A DNA stretch of 10,824 bases from assembly GCA_030684755.1 (NCBI GenBank), contig JAUXXN010000494.1, forward strand, positions 1 to 10,824, given 5' to 3'. The translations under genes and the position numbers were made by a program. Below, in pieces: positions 1 through 7,886 of the stretch (its first letter is position 1; the number at the start of each line of letters is the position of its first letter). Under the pieces are notes generated by a model. That model did not search any database. It saw only the letters and a program-made list of their open reading frames with translations, and was not told where the DNA came from. The DNA comes from Hydrogenophaga sp. GTDB taxonomy: Bacteria > Pseudomonadota > Gammaproteobacteria > Burkholderiales > Burkholderiaceae_C.

Positions 1-19
1 TTGACCCACATCAACACAA

Positions 20-43
20 ATGAGAATTGTAGTTATCTACAAT
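20..43 (+). promoter_or_regulatory. Palindromic, Fur-box-like control region upstream of the ABC ATPase gene
   Basis: Bases 26-43 form a perfect inverted repeat, ATTGTAG-TTAT-CTACAAT, ending 7 bases before the ATG at 51. The overlapping stretch 19-37 contains TGAGAAT and TTATC, which recall Fur-box half sites, but by eye it matches the 19-bp Fur consensus at only about 11 positions. A TTGACC at 1-6 could be a -35 element, with GAGAAT at 22-27 as a poor -10 at a short 15-bp spacing. The location, the AT-richness in a GC-rich window and an iron-type transporter downstream favour a metal-responsive operator. Which regulator binds cannot be told from sequence alone. Confidence 0.45.
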
Positions 44-50
44 CCGTCTC

Positions 51-1178
51 ATGTTCCTGAAAGTCTCTCATCTCAGTGTGCAATATCCCGGTCAGCCGCA
101 AGCTGCGGTGGACGGTGCGTCGCTGGGCCTACGCGCTGGCGATATTGGCGTGCTGATTGGCCCCTCGGGCTGCGGCAAAACCACCTTGCTGCGTGCCGTG
201 GCTGGGCTGGAACGTGCCAGCAGCGGCAGCATCACCCTACAAGGTGAAACCGTGAGCGACGGCCAGCACCACATGCCTGCCGAAGAGCGGCGCATTGGCA
301 TGGTGTTTCAAGATTACGCGCTGTTTCCCCACCTTGATGTGGGCCGCAACGTGGCCTTTGGCATCCACCGCCTGCCCCGCTCGGAGCGCGATCAGCGTGT
401 GGCCGAGGTGTTAAAACTGGTGGGGCTGGACGGCATGCAAACCCGCTTTCCCCACGAGCTATCAGGCGGGCAACAACAGCGCGTGGCCCTGGCCCGTGCC
501 CTGGCACCCAAGCCGCGCCTGCTGCTGTTGGACGAGCCGTTTTCCAATCTCGACGTGGACCTGCGCGAGCGCCTGGCCCACGAGGTACGCGCCATTTTGA
601 AAGCCGCTGGCGCCACCGCCCTGTTCGTCACGCACGACCAACTGGAAGCCTTTGCCATTGGCGACGTGATTGGCGTGATGCACGAAGGCCACCTGCACCA
701 GTGGGACGATGCCTACGCGCTCTACCACCGCCCGGCCACCCGCTTCGTGGCCGAATTCATTGGCCATGGTGTGTTTGCACCGGCCCAGATACAGCTGGTG
801 GGCAACGAGGTGTCGGTACAAACCCCGCTCGGTGCTTTGCAAGACATGGACGAATGCCCACTGCCCAGCGCCTATGAGGCGGGCCTGTGCGACGTGTTGT
901 TGCGGGCCGACGACATCGTGCACGACGACCACGCACCGGTGAAGGCGCAGATCATCCGCAAGGCGTTTCGCGGCTCTGAATTTCTCTACACGCTGCGCCT
1001 GAACAGCGGTGAAACGCTGATGACACACGTACCTTCGCACCACAACCACGCGGTGGGCGAATGGATCGGCATCCGCGCCGAAGTGGACCATGTGGTGACG
1101 TTTGCGCGCGGCGCAGGCGCCACTTCGGCGCCGGCGCCGGGCGTGGTGCGCCATCCGGTCGAACTCATCGGGCACTGA
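51..1178 (+). CDS. fbpC: ABC transporter ATP-binding protein, FbpC/PotA type (probable ferric iron importer)
   Basis: Cytoplasmic ATPase that would power import through a membrane permease and a periplasmic binding protein. The 375-residue protein has all nucleotide-binding signatures in order: Walker A GPSGCGKT at 37-44, Q-loop Gln87, signature LSGGQ at 137-141, Walker B LLLLDEP at 157-163, D-loop SNLD at 165-168 and switch His195. The C-terminal part (about 240-360) looks like the TOBE domain of the FbpC/PotA/CysA group, and the total length is normal for it. Iron specificity is inferred from the overall FbpC-like character and the Fur-like upstream site; polyamine, sulfate or other substrates are not excluded. 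The ATG at 51 is chosen because the conserved N-terminal strand begins there, although no clear Shine-Dalgarno precedes it. Binding-protein and permease genes are not in the window; they may lie upstream of base 1. The gene converges on the copper locus with a 75-bp gap. Confidence 0.85.
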   Translation: MFLKVSHLSVQYPGQPQAAVDGASLGLRAGDIGVLIGPSGCGKTTLLRAVAGLERASSGSITLQGETVSDGQHHMPAEERRIGMVFQDYALFPHLDVGRNVAFGIHRLPRSERDQRVAEVLKLVGLDGMQTRFPHELSGGQQQRVALARALAPKPRLLLLDEPFSNLDVDLRERLAHEVRAILKAAGATALFVTHDQLEAFAIGDVIGVMHEGHLHQWDDAYALYHRPATRFVAEFIGHGVFAPAQIQLVGNEVSVQTPLGALQDMDECPLPSAYEAGLCDVLLRADDIVHDDHAPVKAQIIRKAFRGSEFLYTLRLNSGETLMTHVPSHHNHAVGEWIGIRAEVDHVVTFARGAGATSAPAPGVVRHPVELIGH

Positions 1179-1253
1179 CAGCTTGCCGCAGCTGGATACG
1201 GGACCATCCCGCTCCCTCTTCAGCATCCCCGTCAGACCCTTGCTTTCTCACCG

Positions 1254-2462
1254 TCAACGGGCACCGACAGGCACAGTGGCGTACTTGAGGACCAGCCGCA
1301 AGGCGGCAAACGCCACACGGGTTCCGGCCACCGATTCGCGACCCGCTTCCAGGCGAATGTCAGCCCAATCCGTCGGGCTGTAGCCCAACATCAACGTGTG
1401 GCGGCTGGATGGCGCGTAGGCGCTCAGCTGCGTTTCGCTGGCCAACAGGCTGGCGCCAGGACCGTTCAGCCGGTGCGAAGCGCTCAAGCGCTCGCCGCGC
1501 CAACCCAGTTCCCACCGGGGATGCACATGCCACAGCGCCTCCAACCAGCCCCCTCGGTTGCTCCCTCGGTAGTCGGCCAGTCCGTTGGCTGATTCGACAA
1601 CACCCGTTTCATGCCGAAGCCAACCCGCAGCGGTCAGGGTCACGGGCCAGGGTTGCTCGACATCCAGGCCGCTCCATCGCCAGCTGGCTGCTGCCAACTG
1701 GCTTCGGCCACTGAAACACACCACTTGGCTCAACGCAGCGTCGCACACCGGCGCGCTGTGGCTGTGCCCAGCCGTGCCGCCGATCGCGCTGCCACGTCCT
1801 TGGGGCTCGAAACGGGCGGCCACCGCATCCACAGCCCAAGGGCCGCGCGTCCAGCCCGCATGCAAACTGGGAACCACGCCCCCCTGTGCTGCCCCCGGAA
1901 AAACCTTGCCGCGCCACAGCCCGGCATCCACGTGCCAAGTGGATCTCCCAGCGTCGCGGCGCCAGCCCAGCTGGAGTCCGTCGTCGATCCACTGGTTGTT
2001 CAGCGCCATGCGTGCTGCCAGCGGAACGAGGCCGAATCGGTCCATGTGGCCCGCACCACCCAACACCGCGCCCATAGCGGGTTGCTGCCTTCCTGCGCTG
2101 AGCAACCACACAGCATCGTCGGTGTCGCGTCTGGCCTGAAGCCAGGCCGCTTCCACATGCGCCGGATCGCTGCCGTGCTTGCCCAGCACCAGTTGAGCGC
2201 CCCAGGTGTCGTCCAGGCGCGCCGCCAGACCCACCGTTCCGTGCTCCAGCTGTGTGCCACGCAGCGCCGGTCCGGCATCGCCCTGCAGCAAATAACCGGC
2301 CAGGCGCGCGGATGGCAGCACCGTGTCAGCGCTCAGGTAGCGCAAGGCGGCAGCGGCTTCAAACACCACGCCGGGTTCGGTGGGCAAGACATCGTCCACT
2401 TCACCATGCGCAAAAGCCGAACCCACACACACCGCCAGGCCCACCAAAACAGCCCATCGCAT
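1254..2462 (-). CDS. Predicted outer-membrane beta-barrel protein linked to the MbnP/MbnH pair
   Basis: Family not recognised with certainty. The 402-residue product starts with a signal peptide (MRWAVLVGLAVCVGSAFA, likely cut before HGEVDD). The rest consists of short alternating hydrophobic/polar stretches rich in Trp, Arg, Gly and Ser, separated by Gly/Asp/Asn turns, with no hydrophobic helix; this is the pattern of an outer-membrane beta-barrel. The C terminus lacks the usual final Phe or Trp. Two Cys flank a loop (APVCDAALSQVVC) just after a His-containing AGHSHS segment, and the mature N terminus begins with His. An in-frame ATG at 2531 would give 23 extra residues before the signal peptide and overlap mbnH, so 2462 is preferred, although no strong Shine-Dalgarno is visible. 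The gene begins 19 bp after mbnH stops and is probably cotranscribed. I infer a role in copper or ligand passage, or as an outer-membrane anchor for the pair. Confidence 0.72.
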   Translation of the reverse strand: MRWAVLVGLAVCVGSAFAHGEVDDVLPTEPGVVFEAAAALRYLSADTVLPSARLAGYLLQGDAGPALRGTQLEHGTVGLAARLDDTWGAQLVLGKHGSDPAHVEAAWLQARRDTDDAVWLLSAGRQQPAMGAVLGGAGHMDRFGLVPLAARMALNNQWIDDGLQLGWRRDAGRSTWHVDAGLWRGKVFPGAAQGGVVPSLHAGWTRGPWAVDAVAARFEPQGRGSAIGGTAGHSHSAPVCDAALSQVVCFSGRSQLAAASWRWSGLDVEQPWPVTLTAAGWLRHETGVVESANGLADYRGSNRGGWLEALWHVHPRWELGWRGERLSASHRLNGPGASLLASETQLSAYAPSSRHTLMLGYSPTDWADIRLEAGRESVAGTRVAFAALRLVLKYATVPVGAR

Positions 2463-2481
2463 GGCGTACACACCAACGCTG

Positions 2482-3677
<1,196 letters not shown>

Positions 3678-3681
<4 letters not shown>

Positions 3682-4676
3682 TTGGCTGCCACCTTGAACA
3701 CGGTTTGGGCCGCACCGCCCGCAATGGGCAGACCGTAGTTGGTGGCATCGCCCACCTTGCCAATGGTGTACGTGGCACCAGCAGCAGCGGCGCCGTTGTA
3801 GCCAATTTGCAGTGCCTTGAACACACCTGTGCATTCAAAGTCGGTCAGGCCAGACATGCAACCCGTGGGGCCAGACACGTTGACGGTGGCATCGTTCTCG
3901 GCCAACAAAGCGCGCACATCGACGTTGATTTTCTGTGTCTCGGGGTTGAAGGCCGCAAAGCGGACGGTGGCGCGGTTGGGTTCGCTGCATTTTTCCACCA
4001 GACCGGCAGCGGGGTTGGTGCCCGTGCAGCCCGTGGAACCCAAGTGCATGTTGAACACCGACGCGGCCCACTTGCCTGCCGTACCGACAGCGGCATCGGC
4101 CAGCACGTCGGTCAGCTCGATCTTGGCAAACTTGCGGCCACCCGCCCAGGCCCAAGCCATGCCCGGATGCACTGCGTTGTTGATGACGGCAGGTGTTTTG
4201 TCGAGTGCGGCGGTCTGGTCGGTGTGGTTCAAGGCAAACGGCACCCCTACCGTCATGGTCACGCCCACATAACTGCCCACAGGCACCGTGCCTTTCAGGC
4301 TGGGGTTGGTATCGGTCGTGCCATTGCAAGCGCCGGTTTTGTCTTCCAGGTCGATCAGCGTGACACGGTCTGTGCCCACGGTGGCGTTCCAGTTGTTGTT
4401 GGCGGGCAGGGTCAGGGGCACCTCCACGCCGTCGGCCCGAATCAGGGCCACGTTGCTGATGTAGAAGCGTGCATCGCGCAAACGGCCATTGGCGTTGGTG
4501 GTGCCCAGGTTGGCAATGGATGCGGTACCGCAAGACACGGCGGTGCTGCCCACCACGGTGGCAAATTCAATGGCGACAGCTTGCGGGCCAGATGGCTCGG
4601 CATCGCCACCACCGCAAGCCGACAACAAACCCGCGCCAGCCAAAGCAGCGGCCAACAAAGAAAATGTGTTTTTCAT
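3678..4676 (-). CDS. mbnP: MbnP-type copper-binding lipoprotein (metallo-mystery pair, four-Cys family)
   Basis: Secreted copper-binding partner of the di-haem enzyme encoded next. The 332-residue product has a lipoprotein signal (LLSAC, Cys21). It then shows family hallmarks: LRDARFYISNV (66-76), a conserved LIDLEDKTGAC segment (107-117), VGVPFALNH (143-151), AWAWAGGRKF (174-183) and a C-terminal GCMSGLTDFEC-type motif (272-282). Cysteines after the lipid site are 49, 117, 217, 230, 273 and 282. Trp96, 175, 177 and 203 are the candidates for kynurenine conversion; which one is used cannot be read from the sequence, though the W-x-W motif is the most family-like. An AGAGAG-type ribosome site lies 5 bases before the ATG at 4676. 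The stop overlaps the mbnH start (ATGA), suggesting translational coupling. Function as a copper binder is known for the Methylosinus protein and inferred here. Confidence 0.9.
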
Positions 4677-4819
4677 GGAAATCTCTCAAAAAATCAAAAC
4701 GAACGCGAACCGTTCAGGCGCACGCCAGCGCGCTGGCAAGCAGACCCAACGGAGGGAAATTGACGAAAAAAGGGATGTGGAAACCGTGGTGCGCGTTGAG
4801 CGCGCCAAGTCGCCGGGCT
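4677..4819 (-). promoter_or_regulatory. Intergenic region before mbnP with two inverted repeats
   Basis: The largest gap in the - strand block (143 bp), separating the chaperone genes from mbnP-mbnH. It holds a perfect 14-bp palindrome GCCAGCGCGCTGGC at 4724-4737, an inverted repeat GAACG-N5-CGTTC at 4701-4715, and the mbnP ribosome site at 4682-4687. A GC-rich imperfect hairpin lies at 4788-4806. On the - strand a run of six T (4771-4766) follows it at about 16 bases, too far for a convincing intrinsic terminator. No strong -35/-10 pair could be picked. The region may hold a promoter giving mbnP-mbnH their own control, but this is inference from spacing and symmetry. Confidence 0.4.
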
Positions 4820-5209
4820 TCAAGTCCGAGGCGGTGCTCGCATAGGGGCCATCAGCAGCACCCGCTCGGCGCGGTCGCTGGGCGGGTCCAAGGGCTGGTG
4901 GCCCATGCACAGTCGCTCAGCAGGCTGGGGCGCACCAGGGCGCAGCGCGGGCGGTTGCGCAAGCAGGGTCAGGTGCGCGGAGGCCCACACGCAAGACTGC
5001 GCCAAACTATGTGCAGCGGGGTCAGCGGGGGCACCCGGCGCGTGCTCGTCAAGCACCACCCATTGCATGCCCTGCGGCGTGCAAATTTCCACCGCAGTTT
5101 GGCCCGACCACGCAGGCACCACCCACGCGCCCAAGGTGCCGTGCAGCGCAGAAAACAACGCGCACAGACAGAGCAGGTGCAACCAGCGGCGCACGTGGAT
5201 GGTCGACAT
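4820..5209 (-). CDS. DUF2946-type small exported protein, copy 1 (second CxxC cysteine lost)
   Basis: Small protein of 129 residues resembling the DUF2946 family, whose function is unknown. It has an N-terminal hydrophobic segment (about 9-30) serving as signal peptide or membrane anchor, then the family block EICTPQGMQWV (41-51, Cys43), a central Cys73 and a C-terminal APMRAPP motif (121-127). The two other copies in this window carry CxxC at the central site (CAHC, CQWC); here it reads CVWA, so one Cys is missing, while another Cys occurs at 101. The ATG at 5209 is chosen over one 8 codons upstream because it gives the same MST start as copy 2. It begins 31 bp after the upstream PCuAC gene. 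The repeated association with copper chaperones suggests a metal-linked role, which is inference. Confidence 0.75.
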   Translation of the reverse strand: MSTIHVRRWLHLLCLCALFSALHGTLGAWVVPAWSGQTAVEICTPQGMQWVVLDEHAPGAPADPAAHSLAQSCVWASAHLTLLAQPPALRPGAPQPAERLCMGHQPLDPPSDRAERVLLMAPMRAPPRT

Positions 5210-5240
5210 GGACAAACAGCGCACAGACGGCATGGATCGC

Positions 5241-5735
5241 TCAATGCCTGTGTTCGCTCGCTGCGGAGCTGGTGCCGCTGCGCCTTGGCGTCTGCACCCA
5301 CACCATCACCTCATGCGTGCCCGCCCGCTCAAAATGCAGCATCACGGGGAAGCGCTCGCCATCTTTCAGCGGGGCTTTCAAGTCGCGCAGCATCAGGTGA
5401 TGCCCATCGGTCGCGCCATGGCGCAGCCTCACGTCGGACTTGGCAGGCAGTTCCAGCGCGTCCACCGCGCGCATGCGCATCACATCGCCCTGCATCTGCA
5501 TGCGGTGAATTTCCACCTCGGCCGCCACCGGTGTGCTGGCCGAGAGCAGGCGGTCGTTCTGTGCGCCCCGGTTTTTGATGGCCCGGAAATACACCGCGCC
5601 GGTTTTCAGGCCCGGCGCGCTGGGCGTGGCGTAGGGGTGGTCGATGCGCAAATCACCGGCTTTGAAGTCGTGGGCTTGCGCTGTTTGAGACACAGCCCAA
5701 ACCAGGAGGCCCAACAAAGCGCTGCGCCAACTCAT
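5241..5735 (-). CDS. PCuAC family periplasmic copper chaperone, variant copy
   Basis: Predicted periplasmic Cu(I) chaperone of the PCuAC (DUF461) family, which delivers copper for cytochrome c oxidase CuA assembly together with SCO. The 164-residue precursor has a signal peptide ending AQA (about 1-21). The copper-site block is IHRMQMQGDVMRMR (His77, Met79, Met86, Met88) and HHLML (His113, Met115). The canonical spacing is H-x10-M-x21-H-x-M; here the last interval is 24 residues because HGATDG replaces the usual PGGY-like turn. The C terminus ends in His residues (SEHRH). The ATG at 5735 overlaps the stop of the regulator gene (ATGA) and opens straight into the signal peptide. The variant site may tune affinity or partner choice, which is inference. 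Confidence 0.88.
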   Translation of the reverse strand: MSWRSALLGLLVWAVSQTAQAHDFKAGDLRIDHPYATPSAPGLKTGAVYFRAIKNRGAQNDRLLSASTPVAAEVEIHRMQMQGDVMRMRAVDALELPAKSDVRLRHGATDGHHLMLRDLKAPLKDGERFPVMLHFERAGTHEVMVWVQTPRRSGTSSAASEHRH

Positions 5736-6373
5736 GCGGCCACACCAAACGGTTTGGTGTGCGCAGCCCACACCGTGGCCAAACGCCCCGGCGCAGCAGC
5801 CGACCAGTCGCGCACGGCGCGTACCGGCCCGCCTTTGCGGCTGCGCGGGGGCAGCAGTTGCGCCAGCGCGCGGCACACGGTTTCGGTTTTCGCGTCCACC
5901 AGCAGGGCTACCTCGCGCAGCGCAGGCAGGGCTTGGCGGATGGCGTCGGCATCGCCAACCTCGGCGCGTGCAAAGGCGGGAACATCCAACTCCATCAACG
6001 CCAGCAGGTGGCTCAAACGCTGCAGCACACTGCCGGTGCGCAGTTGTGCCATGTCTTGGCTGCGCTGCATGTGCTGCAACAGGGCTTGTTGCAGCAAAGG
6101 CTGGACCGCCGTTTCTGCTGCAGACGGCACGGCCTGCAATTGGCAACGCGTTAAGGCGCTGGCACTGAGCTGGTAAGGCTGGCCGCACAGGGCCTCGATA
6201 CCAACCAGGTCGCCGGGCAAAGCCAGTTGCACCGGTTGGCACACGGGGCCGCTTTGGCGGTCTAACCGCACCAGGCCTTGCACCACGCGCCACACCTGGC
6301 CCGACTCGCCCGTCAAAAAAATAGATTGCTGGCTGGCAAAAACCCGCTCAGCAGAAGAATGCGTTGATGTCAT
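5732..6373 (-). CDS. Crp/Fnr-family transcriptional regulator
   Basis: Cytoplasmic DNA-binding regulator of 213 residues. The N-terminal half fits a cyclic-nucleotide-binding-like beta-roll (about 10-85, including VVQGLVRLDR and ALPGDLVGIEAL). A dimerisation helix follows (about 88-128), then a Crp-type helix-turn-helix (about 148-172, LREVALLVDAKTETVCRAL, where ETVxRxL resembles the recognition helix of Fnr-like proteins). The clustered N-terminal cysteines of oxygen-sensing Fnr are absent; Cys are at 45, 63, 77 and 167. The frame is open 81 codons further upstream, but the ATG at 6373 is chosen because AGGAG lies 6 bases before it and the family N terminus begins there. The stop overlaps the PCuAC start (ATGA). 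Its position inside the locus suggests control of the copper genes; I saw no good TTGAT-N4-ATCAA site in the gaps. Confidence 0.85.
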   Translation of the reverse strand: MTSTHSSAERVFASQQSIFLTGESGQVWRVVQGLVRLDRQSGPVCQPVQLALPGDLVGIEALCGQPYQLSASALTRCQLQAVPSAAETAVQPLLQQALLQHMQRSQDMAQLRTGSVLQRLSHLLALMELDVPAFARAEVGDADAIRQALPALREVALLVDAKTETVCRALAQLLPPRSRKGGPVRAVRDWSAAAPGRLATVWAAHTKPFGVAA

Positions 6374-6379
6374 GAGATG

Positions 6380-6384
6380 CTCCT
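6380..6384 (-). promoter_or_regulatory. Ribosome binding site deciding the regulator start
   Basis: AGGAG on the - strand, six bases before the ATG at 6373. It supports this start over the in-frame ATG at 6616, which would add 81 residues lying within the DUF2946 copy 2 gene. Confidence 0.75.
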
Positions 6385-6447
6385 GAAACCGGCCCGGCAT
6401 AGACGCCAAGCCACTGAACCCGCGAACACACGGTTCGCACCGAAAGT

Positions 6448-6834
6448 TCAGATCAGCAGCGGCGGACCCCGGGCGCCTGGGCTGGGCGCCATCAACACAT
6501 GCGACGCATCGGCCAGATAAGCCGGAGATGCCCAAGTCCCATCGCCCGCTGGCACGGTGGGCGGGCTGGGCAACAGCGGGGCAAAACGCTCCGCCGTCAG
6601 CGTGCAATGCGCGCAAGGGTCCAGAGCATGTTGCTCGCTGGAATGGTCTGGCTCAGCGGGTATTCCCTGCTCTGTCAATTGCACCCACTGCATGCCCTGC
6701 AAAGTGCAAATTTCTACCCAATCGCCCACCACCCGGGTGCGCGACAGCGCACGCGAAACCGCTGGCGCCAGCACGGCGAGCAGCATCGCGGCCAGCAGGC
6801 CACGGGTCAGCAAACGCATGCAGCGGGTAGACAT
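6448..6834 (-). CDS. DUF2946-type small exported protein, copy 2
   Basis: A 128-residue relative of copy 1. It has a hydrophobic N-terminal segment (about 8-30), the block EICTLQGMQWV (41-51, Cys43), a central CAHC (74-77) and a C-terminal LMAPSPGARGPP stretch. Against copy 1 the EIC-GMQW region is alike at DNA level too: 36 bases at 6683-6718 match 5058-5093 at 31 positions, pointing to duplication. Three cysteines in C...CxxC order could ligate a metal or form a disulfide; this is inference, and the family has no established function that I know of. It lies between the Spy-like gene (64-bp gap) and the regulator (74-bp gap). No good Shine-Dalgarno precedes the ATG at 6834, so the start is fixed mainly by the signal-like N terminus. 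Confidence 0.78.
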   Translation of the reverse strand: MSTRCMRLLTRGLLAAMLLAVLAPAVSRALSRTRVVGDWVEICTLQGMQWVQLTEQGIPAEPDHSSEQHALDPCAHCTLTAERFAPLLPSPPTVPAGDGTWASPAYLADASHVLMAPSPGARGPPLLI

Positions 6835-6898
6835 GGACAGCTATGGGTAAAGGTACAAGACGGGTACAGGGCAGCAGTTCAGACCCAACAGCAGCCGT

Positions 6899-7336
6899 TC
6901 AACGCAGGCCGTTCAGATACAACTGGCTCAACTGGGCAAACTGCTCTGCACTCAGAATCTTGCGCAGGGCTTCGACGCAACGGTCGCGCCCGTTGAAGTG
7001 TTCGACTTCGGCCTCGGCAATGCGCTGCATCAGCGCTTGGCGCTCAGCAGCGGGCTTGTTGTCCAAAATCGCCATGCGCAACTCGCCACGCAGCTCGACA
7101 ATCTTTTTTTGCACGCCGATGCGGCCCGGCATGGCCTGTTTGCGGTAGTCGGCCAGCGACTGAATTTGCTCGGTGCTGAGCTTGAGATCAGCCTCGTGTT
7201 TCATGGTCAGCGGCATCAGCTCCACCACAGGAATGGCGGCATCGCCGGGCACACTTTTTGCCCATGAGAATCCGGTGGCGGTCAACAAAGCCAGCGCGAT
7301 GGCGCCACGGCGCAGGGTGTTCAGTGTGTATTGCAT
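6899..7336 (-). CDS. Spy/CpxP-like periplasmic protein (LTxxQ-type repeats)
   Basis: Predicted periplasmic, helix-rich protein of 145 residues, similar in layout to the Spy/CpxP/heavy-metal-resistance group. A signal peptide (about 1-26, ending SWA) is followed by two copies of the family L-[ST]-x-x-Q signature: LSTEQIQSLADYRKQ (53-67) and LSAEQFAQLSQL (128-139). Between them lie charged amphipathic helices. Known members act as ATP-independent chaperones or envelope-stress sensors, often induced by copper or zinc; a copper-stress role here is inferred from the neighbours. A strong GAGGAG ribosome site precedes the ATG at 7336. The protein has no His-rich or Cys-rich metal site (one Cys, 120), so direct copper binding is not evident. 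It sits 43 bp after the canonical PCuAC gene. Confidence 0.82.
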   Translation of the reverse strand: MQYTLNTLRRGAIALALLTATGFSWAKSVPGDAAIPVVELMPLTMKHEADLKLSTEQIQSLADYRKQAMPGRIGVQKKIVELRGELRMAILDNKPAAERQALMQRIAEAEVEHFNGRDRCVEALRKILSAEQFAQLSQLYLNGLR

Positions 7337-7379
7337 GGGTTACTCCTCATTGGTATAGATAAAAAAATGGGGTGAATGT

Positions 7380-7856
7380 TCAATGGTGCTTGTGTTCGCC
7401 CGCCTTCATAGGCGCCGGTGCGTTGCCACCGCCCAGCGCGGTCACGGGTGCTTTGATCTCTTGCGTAAAGCGTTTTTTGGCGTCGTCTTCAAACACCAGG
7501 GTGATGGGCACGCTCTCGCCGCCCTTGAGCTGTTGCTTGAGGTCCATCAACATGACGTGGTAACCACCGGGTTTGAGATCCATGGTGCGGCCAGCGGCCA
7601 GGTCCAGACCGGGGATTTGGCGCATGCGCATGATGTCGTTTTCCATCGCCATTTCATGGATTTCCACCACACCCGCCACCGGCGAGCTGGCCGAGACGAG
7701 CCGCGCGTTGGCCGATGGGGTGAGGCGCATAAAGGCGCCCGATGCTTTTTGTGTGGACACGGTGCCACGCACCCAGGCGTCTTCCACCTTCACGGTGGTT
7801 TGCGCCCAGGCGCTGGCGGTGACGATGAGCAAGGCGGCAATGAGCAGTTTTTTCAT
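7380..7856 (-). CDS. PCuAC family periplasmic copper chaperone, canonical copy
   Basis: Predicted periplasmic Cu(I) chaperone for CuA-site assembly of cytochrome oxidase. The 158-residue precursor has a signal peptide ending AWA (1-18). It carries the exact family motif H-x10-M-x21-H-x-M with His67, Met78, His100 and Met102, plus Met69 and Met76, inside EIHEMAMENDIMRMR and PGGYHVML. The tail is His-rich (EHKHH), possibly an extra metal-binding extension. The ATG at 7856 follows GGAG at proper spacing and starts the signal peptide. A further 53 in-frame codons upstream run through a polypyrimidine repeat and are rejected. It lies downstream of SCO, the usual functional partner, and is only distantly similar to the variant PCuAC of this locus. 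Confidence 0.93.
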   Translation of the reverse strand: MKKLLIAALLIVTASAWAQTTVKVEDAWVRGTVSTQKASGAFMRLTPSANARLVSASSPVAGVVEIHEMAMENDIMRMRQIPGLDLAAGRTMDLKPGGYHVMLMDLKQQLKGGESVPITLVFEDDAKKRFTQEIKAPVTALGGGNAPAPMKAGEHKHH

Positions 7857-7886
7857 GGGAACTCCGGTTAAAAAATGGGTAAAAAA

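Noticed and set aside
1199..1211. Small hairpin CGGGA-CCA-TCCCG between the convergent ABC and barrel genes as a terminator
   Set aside because: Only five base pairs and no T-run on either strand.
3682..3834. N-terminal extension of mbnH by 51 codons
   Set aside because: It lies inside mbnP, is Cys/Arg/His-rich nonsense, and precedes a proper lipoprotein signal starting at 3681.
3705..4763. 352-codon + strand open frame opposite mbnP
   Set aside because: Shadow of mbnP; it has no domain and no plausible ribosome site, whereas the - strand carries clear family motifs and a lipobox.
4788..4806. GC-rich hairpin after DUF2946 copy 1 as an intrinsic terminator
   Set aside because: On the - strand RNA the stem has a mismatch, and the T-run is about 16 bases away, too far for standard termination.
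4905..6176. Long + strand open frame (423 codons) opposite DUF2946 copy 1, PCuAC and the regulator
   Set aside because: Antisense to well-supported genes; the translation is Arg/Ala/His-rich without any recognisable motif, as expected for the opposite strand of GC-rich genes.
6374..6616. N-terminal extension of the Crp/Fnr regulator by 81 codons
   Set aside because: It overlaps the end of DUF2946 copy 2, and the AGGAG site at 6380-6384 supports the start at 6373.
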